From: Trissonchulus latispiculum
Taxonomy: Eukaryota > Nematoda > Enoplea > Enoplida > Ironidae
Assembly: GCA_030248195.1 (NCBI GenBank)
Contig: JASAND010005507.1
Location: 1 to 64,000, forward strand
Reading direction: 5' to 3'
Length of the DNA stretch: 64,000 bases
Below are positions 54,701-64,000 of this stretch, piece by piece. The notes below the pieces were generated by a model. That model did no database searches. It worked only from the letters and a program-made list of their open reading frames with translations, and was not told the origin of the DNA. The stretch's first letter is position 1, and each line of letters begins with the position of its first letter. The translations under genes were made by a program, and so were the position numbers.

Positions 54701-57700
54701 ATTCCGATAGCCAGATATCCAGTGCCATCACTAATGTGTACAAAGGGCACATATTTCGAGTGAGGTAGCACACAAGATGCTCGTTTCGTGGAAGGAGGTT
54801 GAATGGTTAAAGAACCAAGTATAGTACGTCATGATAACCGAGAGCACGACACTTGGCCACATATATCAGTCTTTTGTGGCAGGCAAAAACATTCGGCATT
54901 TCAAGTATTAACAACCAACTATACATTAAGAAAGTGATAAAATACTAGAAACGTAGGTAAACAAAAATAACAACTACTACAAAACAAAACAGCCACTTAG
55001 AATTTTATGTCAACAACAAAGACCCAGCAAAATTGTTACCTTACGTTAAACACATTGCTATGAAGCAAATCTACTGCAAAATAAAACTAAATTCACCATA
55101 TACGTAAAATAATGCGCATAATTAGCAAAACAAAACGTTTTCTAGACTAGTCTATCCTACAAAATTAAGACAAAAACGCCGCACACCAAGAACCAACTAT
55201 TACAAAACATTACGACTAACCAACACTACACTAAGAAGTTAGAAAAGATACTATAATTTTTGCCTAAACTACGTACTCCGAGAAAGCATGGTCAAACGCA
55301 AAAATGTACGTTGTTAAAAAGGTAATTTTGCAAAATGCAAATTGAGATTAAATGTGATAGAATTCAGATTAACTGAAATGTTCTTTGTAACGTTTCTCCT
55401 GGAAAAGTGTATATACAAACCGTGAAAAAAATCCGCGTGGTTTCAATACTGCTCAAACATTACACGGAATGAAGATTCTTTCCAAGAAAAAATTCCGTTC
55501 ACACATGCCTGACCAAAAGTACAATGTTTTCTTATGCGTTTACGAACTGGCTCTACAAAACAGTGTCTATGACAATTTATTGTGACCGAAGTTAAAAGAG
55601 GAAAAGGTTTAAAAAGGTTAAAAACAAAATACTGAGCAGTCCGCTAACTGAAACCTAAGCATTATTACTAAGCTCCAATTTGTAAAGATTCGCGTAGGTT
55701 AAGAGGGATAGGACAGAACGTTAGTGAAATATGTAGTTTATGAGTTTTGCTAAATTGTGATTTAGAATTAAAAAAATTACATTTAAAATAGAGGTTGCAC
55801 TGTTAGTGTAAACTAAAACCTATTGTTTTAGCAGAAGTGTTTGGTGTCTGGCTGTCTTTAACCTCCAGTCCGTATTCAAACATTTTTACATTTAATCTAA
55901 CGCCTCATAAAATATTTCCTTGATGACACCTTAACGAAAGAAAATCCGAGACATCTATTTTTGCTAGCCATCTAAATTTTTGCTTCCGATTTTGGAATGC
56001 AGATAGGAGCGCTCACCTCGAATCTGAATCCGTTTTTCGAATTATCTTTTCGTTTGCTCGGTGGAGAGCTAAAGCTGTAAGTTTACATTGAACTCCCGAA
56101 AAGCCGAATCCAGAAACGGGTATCAAATTTGCAATCAGGTCCACAGAAAACCTCTCTATGTATAAGTTTATCATTGTTTTGTCAATTTCCGACAAATTCG
56201 GCAAATTTTTGCGAACAGCAAGCTGTCAAACCGATGCGTACGTTTTCCCTGGTCTGTCTAAAGAATTCACCACGGATTCTGGGCCGCCCACAAAAAATCG
56301 CATGGGTGTTTTGTGTACCGTAGCGTAATCTACAAGCTAATACCGAAGAAACTGATGCAAGTAGTTTATCTCTTAAAGTGCACTCCACCCAACAATTAAC
56401 TAACCAAGAAGCAGCACTAGGTTGGAAAATTGCAACACAATCAATTGAAGACAGTTAGTTATTAATCATGCCTATACAAAACAGATAGATGATAGATGAA
56501 GGAAAAAGCTGCGTCACGGTGAGTGAAAAGGTTTCTCATTTTTTGTAGGGGAATTTAAGTCTTTCTCAGGATTAGTTGAGAGTTCAACAGACGACATATA
56601 CCTAAATAGGACTGAACCAGCGAGCGGAATTTGCGATGTCGACCTTTGACTTCTGGCATATCCACTGCAACAAAAGATTTGGACAAACTTATGTACGTAA
56701 AGTATATGGTATATGCATACATAGGTTTGTTGGACTGAGATGAGTATATACCATATACAATGCAATACAACAGATCACATATAATACACTGAAGCAAACA
56801 ATAGAGAATAAAAACATCAAAAATATAAATGTAAAATGTATTTACAAAAATAAAAGTACCAAGTCATAACAAGAGATCACTGAACAAAAATGTTTATAAA
56901 TTTAAGTTAATCTTAAATTAAAGTTAAGTTAAAATCTTAAGTTAATCTTTTAAATAATCTTTTACATTTCCTTTAATTTTTCCAAATCTTAATCATTCAA
57001 ATAGTTATAGTACGGGGAGCAGAGGTATTCATTTTCAACACTATCCGAATACCTATTCTTAAAAATAGCATCTAGGACGGAAGGCATGAAAAGCTAAAAA
57101 TATTTGTTACGAACCTTCATCTCTTGCTACAACTTAATACAGCGTTTCCATGTGACACTTAAGTGCTCGCAAATATTATGCAATATATACGTAATTGCGT
57201 GCCAAACAGGTGTCGTGATAATGTCCAATAAAATAAGCAAAAATATGTGTACTATACGATATAACTAAAAACGTAAACAACAGTAATCTACAGTAAGATA
57301 GACTAGTCTATTTTATCTCTTCTCTTGATAAAATAATATTCAACGCTTAAATAAGAAACATAAATTAGGCTGAAATTAACGTTATCAGAACATAAACGAG
57401 ATACAATAAAGCAAAAACCAAAAACACAAAATGCACTCGGCATCATTGCAAAATAGGTAAGTTCCAAAAACAAGTCTACTAATTCCAAATTCAGACCAGA
57501 AAGTTTTGAACGCTTAGATGGGTGGAGGTTACTTAGATTAAAAACGCAACCCGCAACAAGGATTTCGCCAAAATTGTGATCAATTAATCATCTTAGGGTG
57601 CAACGAAACAGATTACTTAAATCCCTTTCGGAATAAAAAATTTACAGCCATCAAATTTTCTATTCCTTATCAAAATGGGCCAAAATCGGAACTTTAAATT

Positions 57701-60700
57701 TATGACGTCTGGCAACACTTATACGATCAACAGCCCAAATCAAAACCTATTTACAGAACAGTAAATGTTTAAAATAAGTTTCGAGATTTTTTAATGAGCC
57801 TCCGGTTTCGGCAATTGCCATTTTCGCGAGATAACAACCAAATCAAAACAGATCAAAACAAATGGCATTTTAAAATTAAAATCTTCAAATTGAAATAAAT
57901 TTTAAAATTACATTTCAAATAATTTATCAAAACCCGATTTATGAATCTGTATGTAACTTCTTTACGTCAGGTTGCTTCAGCTGTTGCCATCACTGTGCAT
58001 AATTACGATGCTTATAAAAGCTATTTTTGACCCACGATAGACCCCAAAATGAGAAAACAAAAAATAAAACCTGCAAATATCTCAATCAAAGCAGAAATTC
58101 TGGCAAATAATACATAATCCGTATAATCTTGGAAAAAAGAAACAGGGATAGACCTTTGTCGAAAACAAAAAATTATTCAGCACGGCGCAATATATACGTT
58201 TTGTGCACCATAAAAAAAGCAGAGAAGAGACAGAATAGACAGCCAAAATGTGTAAATAAACAGTAATATAGAAACGAAAAAATGAATTTTGAAATACACA
58301 AAAACATAAACGAAAAAACTGAATTTAAAAACAAAGAACAAGAAGAACAAAGATAAAAACAGTAGGAACGACTCTCTACGAGGGAGTACATAATGCACTT
58401 CATGTCCTTTAAGCGTCACACATCCTCTGCGCGCTAACGGCTCACCCCCCCCCCGCAAATTGAGCCTATCACTTCAAACAAATTCGCCAGCTATGCATGT
58501 CTTATAAAGCTCGAAACGGACACAAAGTTCGAGCGCGTACTTCAAGTATTTACCTCCACTAGGACCACGAAAAACTGCATGTTTTTCGAGATTTAACACA
58601 GAAGCATAGAGCGAGTGAACGACCGCCGTTTCGGCTGGGAATGCTATCACCCAATGGGTGACTCAACAAGGAAGGTACAAAGAAGGGTACTATCTTGATG
58701 AATGACGGGATTCGTGCAACCCCACCAAAGAACCAATGCGAAAGAACTCAAGCTAACCTAACATACACAGAATCTAGCCCAATATTGGTGTTATCCGTAC
58801 GTACGATTCAGTGAGTTATACCAGTAGCCCCCTGTTATACACCATCAGATGCAAAGCAGGCAAATCTCCCGAAAACAAACTAGTTGTTTGACACTACGTA
58901 TCTCCCGTTTCATTCCTCAAATCTATCAACCGAATCATGCCATAAGAAGAAATGGATGCAATTTTAAAATTTTTCTATAGGAAAAGCCCTGCAACCACAG
59001 ACGCTCTCGGCAAAATAAAATCTAAGGAATGTATTAAAAAGTTGTTTGCACGGAAGTAGGTTCCCAATATAAGATGCAGTTGGTGTTGAAACCAATAGTG
59101 TTGTACGCTGAGGTTGAATTAATACAAGATGAGGCTGGCCACTCAACAGTTTGCCAGATTTAAAAAATTACCACTTCAATGGCTTCAAAAGCTTCAGTCG
59201 TGGTCCTCCAAGAAATCAGAAACTGCAGAATCAGTAGTGAGGAATCAATCACCGTAAATTGGGCTTGTATTTCCACTGAGTTTTTATTAAATACAAACTC
59301 TATCACGAAACAGCTTCTATTTTAATTCAATACTTTTACTGTAAAAACGCTCTAAAAACATTCCGATTCATGCAATGTTCAAGTCTTCCAAATACGAAAA
59401 GGCGAAAACGCCCGGTGTCCTTTCATTAGTGAAAGAAGTCAATTCCGCAAAAACGGAGTTTTCCTAAATTTGAACTGTATATAATTGTGCAGGCGCATAC
59501 TGAAAGCAACACGAAAATAATTCTCGCACAGCCCCACGTCTGCTGAGCAAATTCGCAGCACTAGCTTTCGTGTGAAGACTAGTATTAACAAAACCAAAGA
59601 TGAACAGAAATTTTAAAAAACTCAAAAAACAAATATATATAATAAATCAAGTCAGTGTAGGTATCTGCAATGAAAGTCAGTAAAAACTGTAATGGTAGAA
59701 ATCTCCCACCCATACGTACACTATGAACAGCAAGACGAGATCAAAATTAAAACCAAGACAATGAACACTGGAACAACAAGCTGCACGTACGTGAAGCAAT
59801 CTTCTTGAATACATTATTCCGCATGAAATCCTGAAACCGGGTGGCATAAAATCCTGGCCTATGAACTGAGATTGTGTCCTAAAATAGTTGGAAACACAAT
59901 CACAACCAGCCAAACGTAAGACAATACAAAATCTTAAGCGAGGTAGGACAACGCAATTTAAGATATTAAGAGTTTGCTGAAACGCAAACGCCCAAAAAAT
60001 CGGCCCAGCGACAGCTTGTTGTTGCATCAGTGACACCTAAAACTAAAAGCCTTTTAGAAAAATCAACAAACCAATAAGTTAACAAATTTCCTGAGACATC
60101 GCTAAGTTTAGTGAACTGCTGCATAGAAAGGCAGTAATGTAAGCACAGAAAGGAACTTAAAAATTTAAAAAGAAAATTCAAGCATGGAAACCGTCACGGA
60201 AAAGAAAAGTAAGAAAACTAATTACTTACGCCATCATGTAGTACAGACTTCCAGGCATGTTCCAATTTTTTGAAGAGCCGATAGGATTGGAGAATGTCGA
60301 TGATACCAATGAACAGTAGCAATCGCTCGCCTTTGGCATTTCTTGCCGGAATGCCACCTTCCCTACAACAATCAACACACGTTAGCTGCCAGAATGAGCC
60401 CAATTCAATTAAATGTTAGTTCTTTGATATCAAATGTTTTTCAACAACACCTTTTCCAAATTGCACAAAATCTTGTATCTAACCATCGTCTACTGCCGTT
60501 GTTGTTATACGGTAATGTGGACAACTTAACCACTTAGCAGTAATCTTCAGAAAGAGAACCACAAGTTTTGGATTCACCCCCCACCCCCAGACCTGGAGCT
60601 CACCCCTAGAATCCGGATTTTCCTGGTTTTGGGCAAAATACCGGAAAAGTTCGGTTAAAGGCGGCCTTTGCCCGCCCATTACCCCTCTTCCAAAAAATTT

Positions 60701-62726
60701 CCGCCACCTGCATATGTTTGGAGGGTACCCCGCAAATGTGTATGCACGCAGACAGGCCTTTATGCAAATGGCTCCTCGCTGAAGTTTAAATGTCATGAAA
60801 GAAAAACAGAAGCACGTACGGATAGTCTTCTCCCAAATCCACAGGGAGAGATTCTGCCTGAATGGATTCCATAGCTGACTGAAATAGGGAACGATGCCTC
60901 TGCACCTGGCCTCTAGGCGCACTGGCTAAAAATAACATAATGGTACGTACACTATCAGTAATCTATCAAATAACAGCATATTAAATTTATTTCCTAAATA
61001 AAATTATTTAATATTTAATTATTTGAAGTATATATATAGTTAATGTTTGTTCAATGTACCCAAAATTGATTATGACTAATCGTGTGCAGGCTAAAAGTAC
61101 GTATACTATGTTTGTTACGCATGTACAAGAAACTCTTCAAATAGACAATATGGACATAAGATCAGTAATAGCTGTGGTTGTTGTGCTGTATTATCTTAGT
61201 TTACAAGGTTTATATGATTAACACATGGTTAAGAAAGTCTGCGGGGAACCCAGAAATTTCTGTCTAGTATGCTGAGCAAATACTCGAGGTAAATAGACGC
61301 CTGACAAGTCACCAAAAAGTTGCAATCAGCACAGAATTTGAATCTGTGGATTCAAACATGCAACAAACCACCCGAACAACCTCCGACAGCGCAGAGGTTT
61401 CTTAGAGGTTTCTTGAAGAACCATGTCGAGTCTAGAGCTTGCAAAAAATAAGTTCTAGCACCCATTTCACATCCCTCCTGGGCAATAATGCCTAAGTCCT
61501 AACTTGGCACTACCCATAACAGGAGCATAAAAGAAGTCGGACTACACTGGAAATCTAATCCTTGGTGTATTAAAGAAACAGGATTAAATTTAGTCCGTTT
61601 AAATCGGTTTAATTAGCCAGACTAAATGTTAGCTCGTTTAATCCAAAGCGCTGTTTCTTTAATGTGGATTAATTTTACGTAATCCAATCCGCTTATTCTT
61701 TAAAGAAATAGGGACAAAGTAAAGCAAATAGGGGAATCAAAATAAGGAGTCCAATCAACATACGATCATCAGACGGGCCCTCATCCACAGATGCCTGCCT
61801 TCCGTCCACAGTCTGACCCTGCTCAGCCAATTCCTGCAATTCCTAAAAATTAGAAACTTTACAACAACAAAATAAACACAATATTTTATTATTCATTCAT
61901 TAATCTCATCAGTATCCACCCATTCATAAAAACAAACATTTTTTACCTTTTTTGACTAAAAAAACTTTAGCCCAATTTTAAGTTAGCCCATGCGACCGAA
62001 CAACTAACTTGTTTTTCTCGCTGTGCCTGATCGATGTTATGAATGCCGACCAGCAGACTGTAATCCATAATCTTGAAACTTTCGAGCACCTACAAAAGAG
62101 AATAATTGAAAGGTAGTAAATATAAGTTTGCAAAGTTTGTTTTAAATACACATCATCATAAACTCTGAAATCCCGAGGCACAGCAAATGGAAATCGTCTG
62201 AAAAAGCATCATGCAAAATTCAAAAAATTTAGTACAATAAAGTACCAAACAATCCCGACTGATCGTTTTCATCAGCGCATCATAAGTATTGCTTTCCAGG
62301 TAGATTCCTTCCGGATGATCCTCCACAAAGTCCAGGTCCTTCAAAGTGGGCGAGTTTTTCAGTCGCTCGCCCTTGGAGGCACGACGTTTATAGGTTGATC
62401 CCTTCAGATCATACTTCTGATGCATACGGATGGTGGAGGGCAGTAGATTATTCATCACCAGCAACCGGATATTCTTACCAAGATTCTAAACGCATAATAA
62501 TAAAAATATCTGTCATAAGGGAGTCACTAACGTACAGTCTTAGTCCCAAGCGAATTTAAGAGACCGCCCACTTTTATAATGTTTTAGAATTACATTTAAT
62601 TGTAATAAAAATCAGTAACTGAATTGAAAAACCATACTCTGTACTGTCAAAGCAAAATGCTATTACCTGAAAACAGTAGAGGCCAAAAAACTTTGGTAGA
62701 AGCGTCCGAGGATTCTGATTTAGATT
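49234..62726 (-). CDS. PIP5K: type I phosphatidylinositol-4-phosphate 5-kinase, partial at 5' (upstream exons off the window)
   Basis: Exons inferred by me, 5' to 3' on the minus strand: 62726-62667, 62485-62246, 62089-62009, 61842-61764, 60925-60820, 60362-60230, 59878-59791, 51855-51766, 50938-50749 (or to 50800), 50170-49234 (TGA). All introns are GT..AG and every junction phase agrees. The enzyme phosphorylates PI4P to PI(4,5)P2 at the plasma membrane. Visible motifs include [27 protein letters not shown] (ATP-site region), [32 protein letters not shown] (Glu marking type I specificity; type II has Ala there), [12 protein letters not shown] and LKHSPSKK. The N-terminal part of the kinase domain is upstream, beyond 64000. 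The long Ser-rich C-terminus differs from the usual short one. An 8-kb intron precedes the SPSKK exon. Confidence 0.95.
50749..50938 (-). CDS. PIP5K: PIP5K C-terminal linker exon (donor uncertain)
   Basis: Acceptor TTTCAG above 50938. It encodes [19 protein letters not shown], then [15 protein letters not shown]. The donor could be GTATAT after 50749 or GTTGGT after 50800; both leave phase 2, so the reading frame of the next exon is the same either way. Confidence 0.65.
51682..51749. repeat. (TA)34 dinucleotide tract beside a splice donor
   Basis: 68 bases of uninterrupted TA. On the minus strand the splice donor of the SPSKK exon (after 51766) is 16 bases away, so the transcript would carry a long self-complementary AU tract right at the 5' splice site. 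Confidence 0.95.
51766..51855 (-). CDS. PIP5K: PIP5K exon encoding [12 protein letters not shown]
   Basis: Acceptor TTTTAG above 51855, donor GTGAGC below 51766, phase 1 in and out. It encodes [19 protein letters not shown], then PAEPQPA. Human PIP5Ks have LKPSPSKK directly after the kinase core, so this exon is firmly placed. Confidence 0.9.
52452..52797. mobile_element. MITE, 346 bp, ends AGCTGGGCTTATTCTAG
   Basis: The left end AGCTGGGCTTATTCTAG is the exact reverse complement of the right end CTAGAATAAGCCCAGCT. The interior has G/C runs and a GCTTCGCCGGAGA core shared with other G/C-rich elements. It lies in the long PIP5K intron. Confidence 0.85.
53309..54733. mobile_element. hAT-like foldback, 1.4 kb, perfect 8-bp target duplication
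   Basis: Starts TAGAGATGGGCACCGG, ends CAGTGCCATCACTA. The flanks are identical ATGTGTAC at 53301-53308 and 54734-54741. The arms 53330-53820 and 54345-54700 pair, including CTTGCAAGATGCTGGAAACA against TGTTTCGAGCATCTTGCAAG and a long G/C run. The loop contains a separate 335-bp insertion (53863-54197). Confidence 0.85.
53863..54197 (-). mobile_element. 335-bp retroposon-like insertion with 12-bp target duplication
   Basis: TATAGTTCAGTT lies on both sides, at 53851-53862 and 54198-54209. Orientation is uncertain: on the minus strand it begins GGGGGGCAATGG and ends AAGAAGAG next to the duplication. It is GC-richer than its surroundings and open in a 133-codon frame (53774-54175) that extends into the host element. 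I recognise no protein or RNA family. The length of the duplication points to target-primed retroposition. Confidence 0.7.
54742..55984. other. unassigned intronic stretch
   Basis: AT-rich intron of PIP5K with only short frames. Nothing supported. Confidence 0.5.
55985..56165. mobile_element. decayed relic of the 44391-45015 foldback family
   Basis: Shares CTCACCTCGAATCTGAATCCG and TTTTCGTTTGCTCGG with the loop region of that element, in the same order but with many changes. Only the core is recognisable. Confidence 0.55.
56166..58384. other. unassigned intronic stretch
   Basis: About 2.2 kb of AT-rich PIP5K intron. Short runs of TTAAGTTAA-like text at about 56900-56950 are simple repeats. 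No exon or element supported. Confidence 0.45.
58385..58560. mobile_element. half copy of the TGTGACA-family MITE
   Basis: ACATCCTCTGCGCGCTAACGG and TAAAGCTCGAAACGG resemble ACATGCTCCGCACGCTAGCGG and TTAAAGCTCGAAAAC in the MITE at 37917-38246. A polyC run sits in between. Only one arm is recognisable. Confidence 0.5.
58561..59790. other. unassigned intronic stretch
   Basis: AT-rich PIP5K intron with short frames only. Nothing supported. Confidence 0.5.
59791..59878 (-). CDS. PIP5K: PIP5K exon: activation segment end
   Basis: Acceptor ATTTTAG above 59878, donor GTACGT below 59791, phase 0 in, phase 1 out. It encodes [19 protein letters not shown] and NNVFKKIAS, the end of the kinase core. 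Where human type I enzymes read FYAERF, this one reads FYATRF. Confidence 0.92.
60230..60362 (-). CDS. PIP5K: PIP5K exon: catalytic and activation region
   Basis: Acceptor GTTGTAG above 60362, donor GTAAGT below 60230. It encodes [19 protein letters not shown], then [18 protein letters not shown] and KSVLHDG. IID is the metal-binding aspartate region and KKLEH carries the type-I specificity glutamate. Confidence 0.93.
60540..60780. other. degenerate G/C-rich element in an intron
   Basis: A C-rich block (CACCCCCCACCCCCAGACC) and a CCCGCCCATTACCCC phrase lie between PIP5K exons. It resembles the G/C-rich MITEs elsewhere in the window, but no ends are found. Confidence 0.35.
60820..60925 (-). 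CDS. PIP5K: PIP5K exon: linker to GGIPA
   Basis: Acceptor TTTTTAG above 60925, donor GTACGT below 60820, phase 1 in and 2 out. It encodes [20 protein letters not shown] and [15 protein letters not shown]. The SAMESIQ segment is a conserved type-I landmark (human: STAMESIQG). Confidence 0.85.
61764..61842 (-). CDS. PIP5K: PIP5K exon: variable linker
   Basis: Acceptor TTTTTAG above 61842, donor GTATGT below 61764, phase 0 in and 1 out. It encodes [20 protein letters not shown] and EGPSDD, the variable insert of type I kinases. Confidence 0.85.
62009..62089 (-). CDS. PIP5K: PIP5K exon: [11 protein letters not shown]
   Basis: Acceptor TTTTGTAG above 62089, donor GTTAGT below 62009, phase 0 both sides. 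27 codons: [20 protein letters not shown] and QAQREKQ, the catalytic loop of the PIP kinase fold. Confidence 0.95.
62246..62485 (-). CDS. PIP5K: PIP5K exon: [12 protein letters not shown]
   Basis: Acceptor GCGTTTAG above 62485, donor GTACTT below 62246, phase 0 both sides, 80 codons. It encodes [40 protein letters not shown] and [14 protein letters not shown], all type-I hallmarks. Confidence 0.95.
62667..62726 (-). CDS. PIP5K: PIP5K exon: [13 protein letters not shown]
   Basis: Acceptor TTTTAG above 62726, donor GTAATA below 62667, 20 codons in phase 0. It encodes [17 protein letters not shown]. In human type I enzymes the same block follows LLPGYYM, which is not found in this window, so the preceding exon is beyond 64000. 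Confidence 0.95.
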
Positions 62727-64000
62727 CTAAAACACAAAAACATCAGTGGTGGTTAGCTAGGTTTACAATAAAGTAAAATAAATAATAAAATAATAATGCT
62801 TAATAAAATGAACAACACAAAAGGACATTAGTTTTGGGAGGTCCGCAGGCCAGCAGACAGTGCGCACTCCAGCAACGTTTGAATTCCACTTCCTCATTTA
62901 AATTCTGACTCTTCCCAAAACTTCAACACTGAAACGCAGCTGAGACAATAAGAATTTTAGGAGTCAGGAAATCCTGGGCATTTTTAGGCTGGCCTTATGT
63001 ATATCATCATAGTTAGTATATTATATTAGGGACAGTCCAGATGTGTAGATTTTTTGGACACAGCTAGCTTTCCATGCTGGAGGACTTTACTATTTCTACT
63101 GTATACCCTGGGCATCTATCTAAAACAAGCATGGAGTCAGCTAATGAGGTGGTCGTTTTTCACTGGCGAATTAAATAAAATGCATAAAATACGAAATGAA
63201 AAATAAAAGACAATATAAAATAGCCTTGAAAAATAAGAAAATACAGATTATATGCTTGCTTCTGTGGGCAAAGACAGAAAATCTGAAAATAGAGGATTCC
63301 AGACATCCAAAACACGCCTCAAGACAATCCAAGTTAAAGTATCCAAATTAAACAGTGTGCGGACATTGTGTATCAGAAAACATGTTAGTAAACTTAAGTA
63401 TACATAAAGTAAAAAGTCAAGTTAAAACTAAAATAAAACAGACAAAATAAAAGCCGAACCTGAGAGAGAACACCACCATAACACTTACACTAGTAGATCG
63501 TTTATGAGACTTTTGCGGTCGGTAATCACGAGTGCAGGTCTAAATTATGGGAAAAATTGGGTGCACAAAATATATTGGAGAAACAGAAAGAAAAGTTTTC
63601 ATGCATTTTAGTAGAAAACAGAAATCAGAAAACAACCATACATTAGACTCAAATTAAAATCAAAGAAACTACGACATACATATTACAGATTCTAATCTAA
63701 CAAAACAAAATTCAACTAGCATGCCGTAAGACAAAAAGAACTTAAAGAAGTTAACTATTAAGTTACAGGAAAAACCAATTATAACAAAAATCTACTAAAA
63801 GTGAAGCAAAACGTTCCAAAAATTAATAAAGTTAGTATTCATGCTTCAATCCGTCGCATCGCAGTCATGAAGAGAAAAGCAAACTAAATTTAATACGGTC
63901 TATGAACGCTCCATATTTAGAGTCTCAAACAAAATAAACAACACTAAAGCATTAACTTCAAACCAACTTTTCGAAATATAACAGAATAAGTCACTCGTTA
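62727..64000. other. upstream PIP5K intron; possible cassette exon inside
   Basis: No match to the expected upstream kinase exons. AT-rich with short frames. One segment, 63489-63539, has splice-like edges and is listed separately. Confidence 0.6.
63489..63539 (-). CDS. candidate 51-nt in-frame cassette exon of PIP5K
   Basis: On the minus strand TTTAG precedes 63539 and GTAAGT follows 63489. The 51 bases are a multiple of three, open in phase 0, and would encode TCTRDYRPQKSHKRSTS. Both neighbouring junctions are expected in phase 0, so including it would insert 17 basic residues in the kinase core. Human PIP5Ks have nothing there, so it may be chance. Confidence 0.35.

Overview
The window is nuclear DNA of an animal, most likely an invertebrate; I cannot name the species. 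Two intron-containing genes with GT..AG introns and animal-type products are embedded in a dense bed of transposable elements. The DNA is AT-rich overall, with conspicuous G/C homopolymer-rich elements scattered through it. There is no prokaryotic signal (no operons, no Shine-Dalgarno pattern).

Layout. 1-8411: a decayed Ty3/gypsy-type LTR retrotransposon on the minus strand. Its 5' LTR, primer-binding site, gag, protease, reverse transcriptase and part of RNase H are inside the window; integrase and the 3' LTR lie beyond the left edge. 8516-11916: a 745-bp-period tandem array in which a piggyBac-like TTAA-flanked MITE plus its flank is amplified. About 12910-17800: a large foldback (long inverted repeat) element, whose right arm carries an insertion with a perfect six-unit heat-shock element. 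17891-26350: TTAA-type MITEs, a SINE-like tRNA head, G/C-rich foldbacks and a hAT-type MITE with a perfect 8-bp target duplication.

26386-35707 (+): the 3' six exons of a gene encoding two KH-like repeats followed by six C2H2-type zinc fingers and an acidic tail. I rebuilt it from splice sites; every exon-exon phase agrees, and one zinc finger is split across an intron exactly between its Cys and His halves. Its introns hold MITEs, a 147-bp tandem repeat and hAT-like elements. 36336: a candidate poly(A) signal. 36841-37902: a 5'-truncated LINE with an 11-bp target duplication. 38724-41421: a hAT-bounded nest of transposons.

42558-62726 (-): a type I phosphatidylinositol-4-phosphate 5-kinase (PIP5K) gene, entering from the right edge. 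Eight kinase-domain and linker exons, a SPSKK exon and two C-terminal exons ending at 49234 can be placed with matching phases. Further exon-like segments at 47018-47082, 45958-46037 and perhaps 44027-44056 are phase-compatible and suggest alternative 3' ends or an adjacent gene. The introns carry MITEs, a (TA)34 tract beside a donor site, and a hAT foldback that itself contains a 335-bp insertion with a 12-bp duplication.

The two genes converge (the zinc-finger gene on +, PIP5K on -) with about 6-13 kb of transposon-rich DNA between them. The most interesting items are the heat-shock element in the foldback, the KH-like/zinc-finger gene, the PIP5K 3' end choice, and the MITE-based tandem array.
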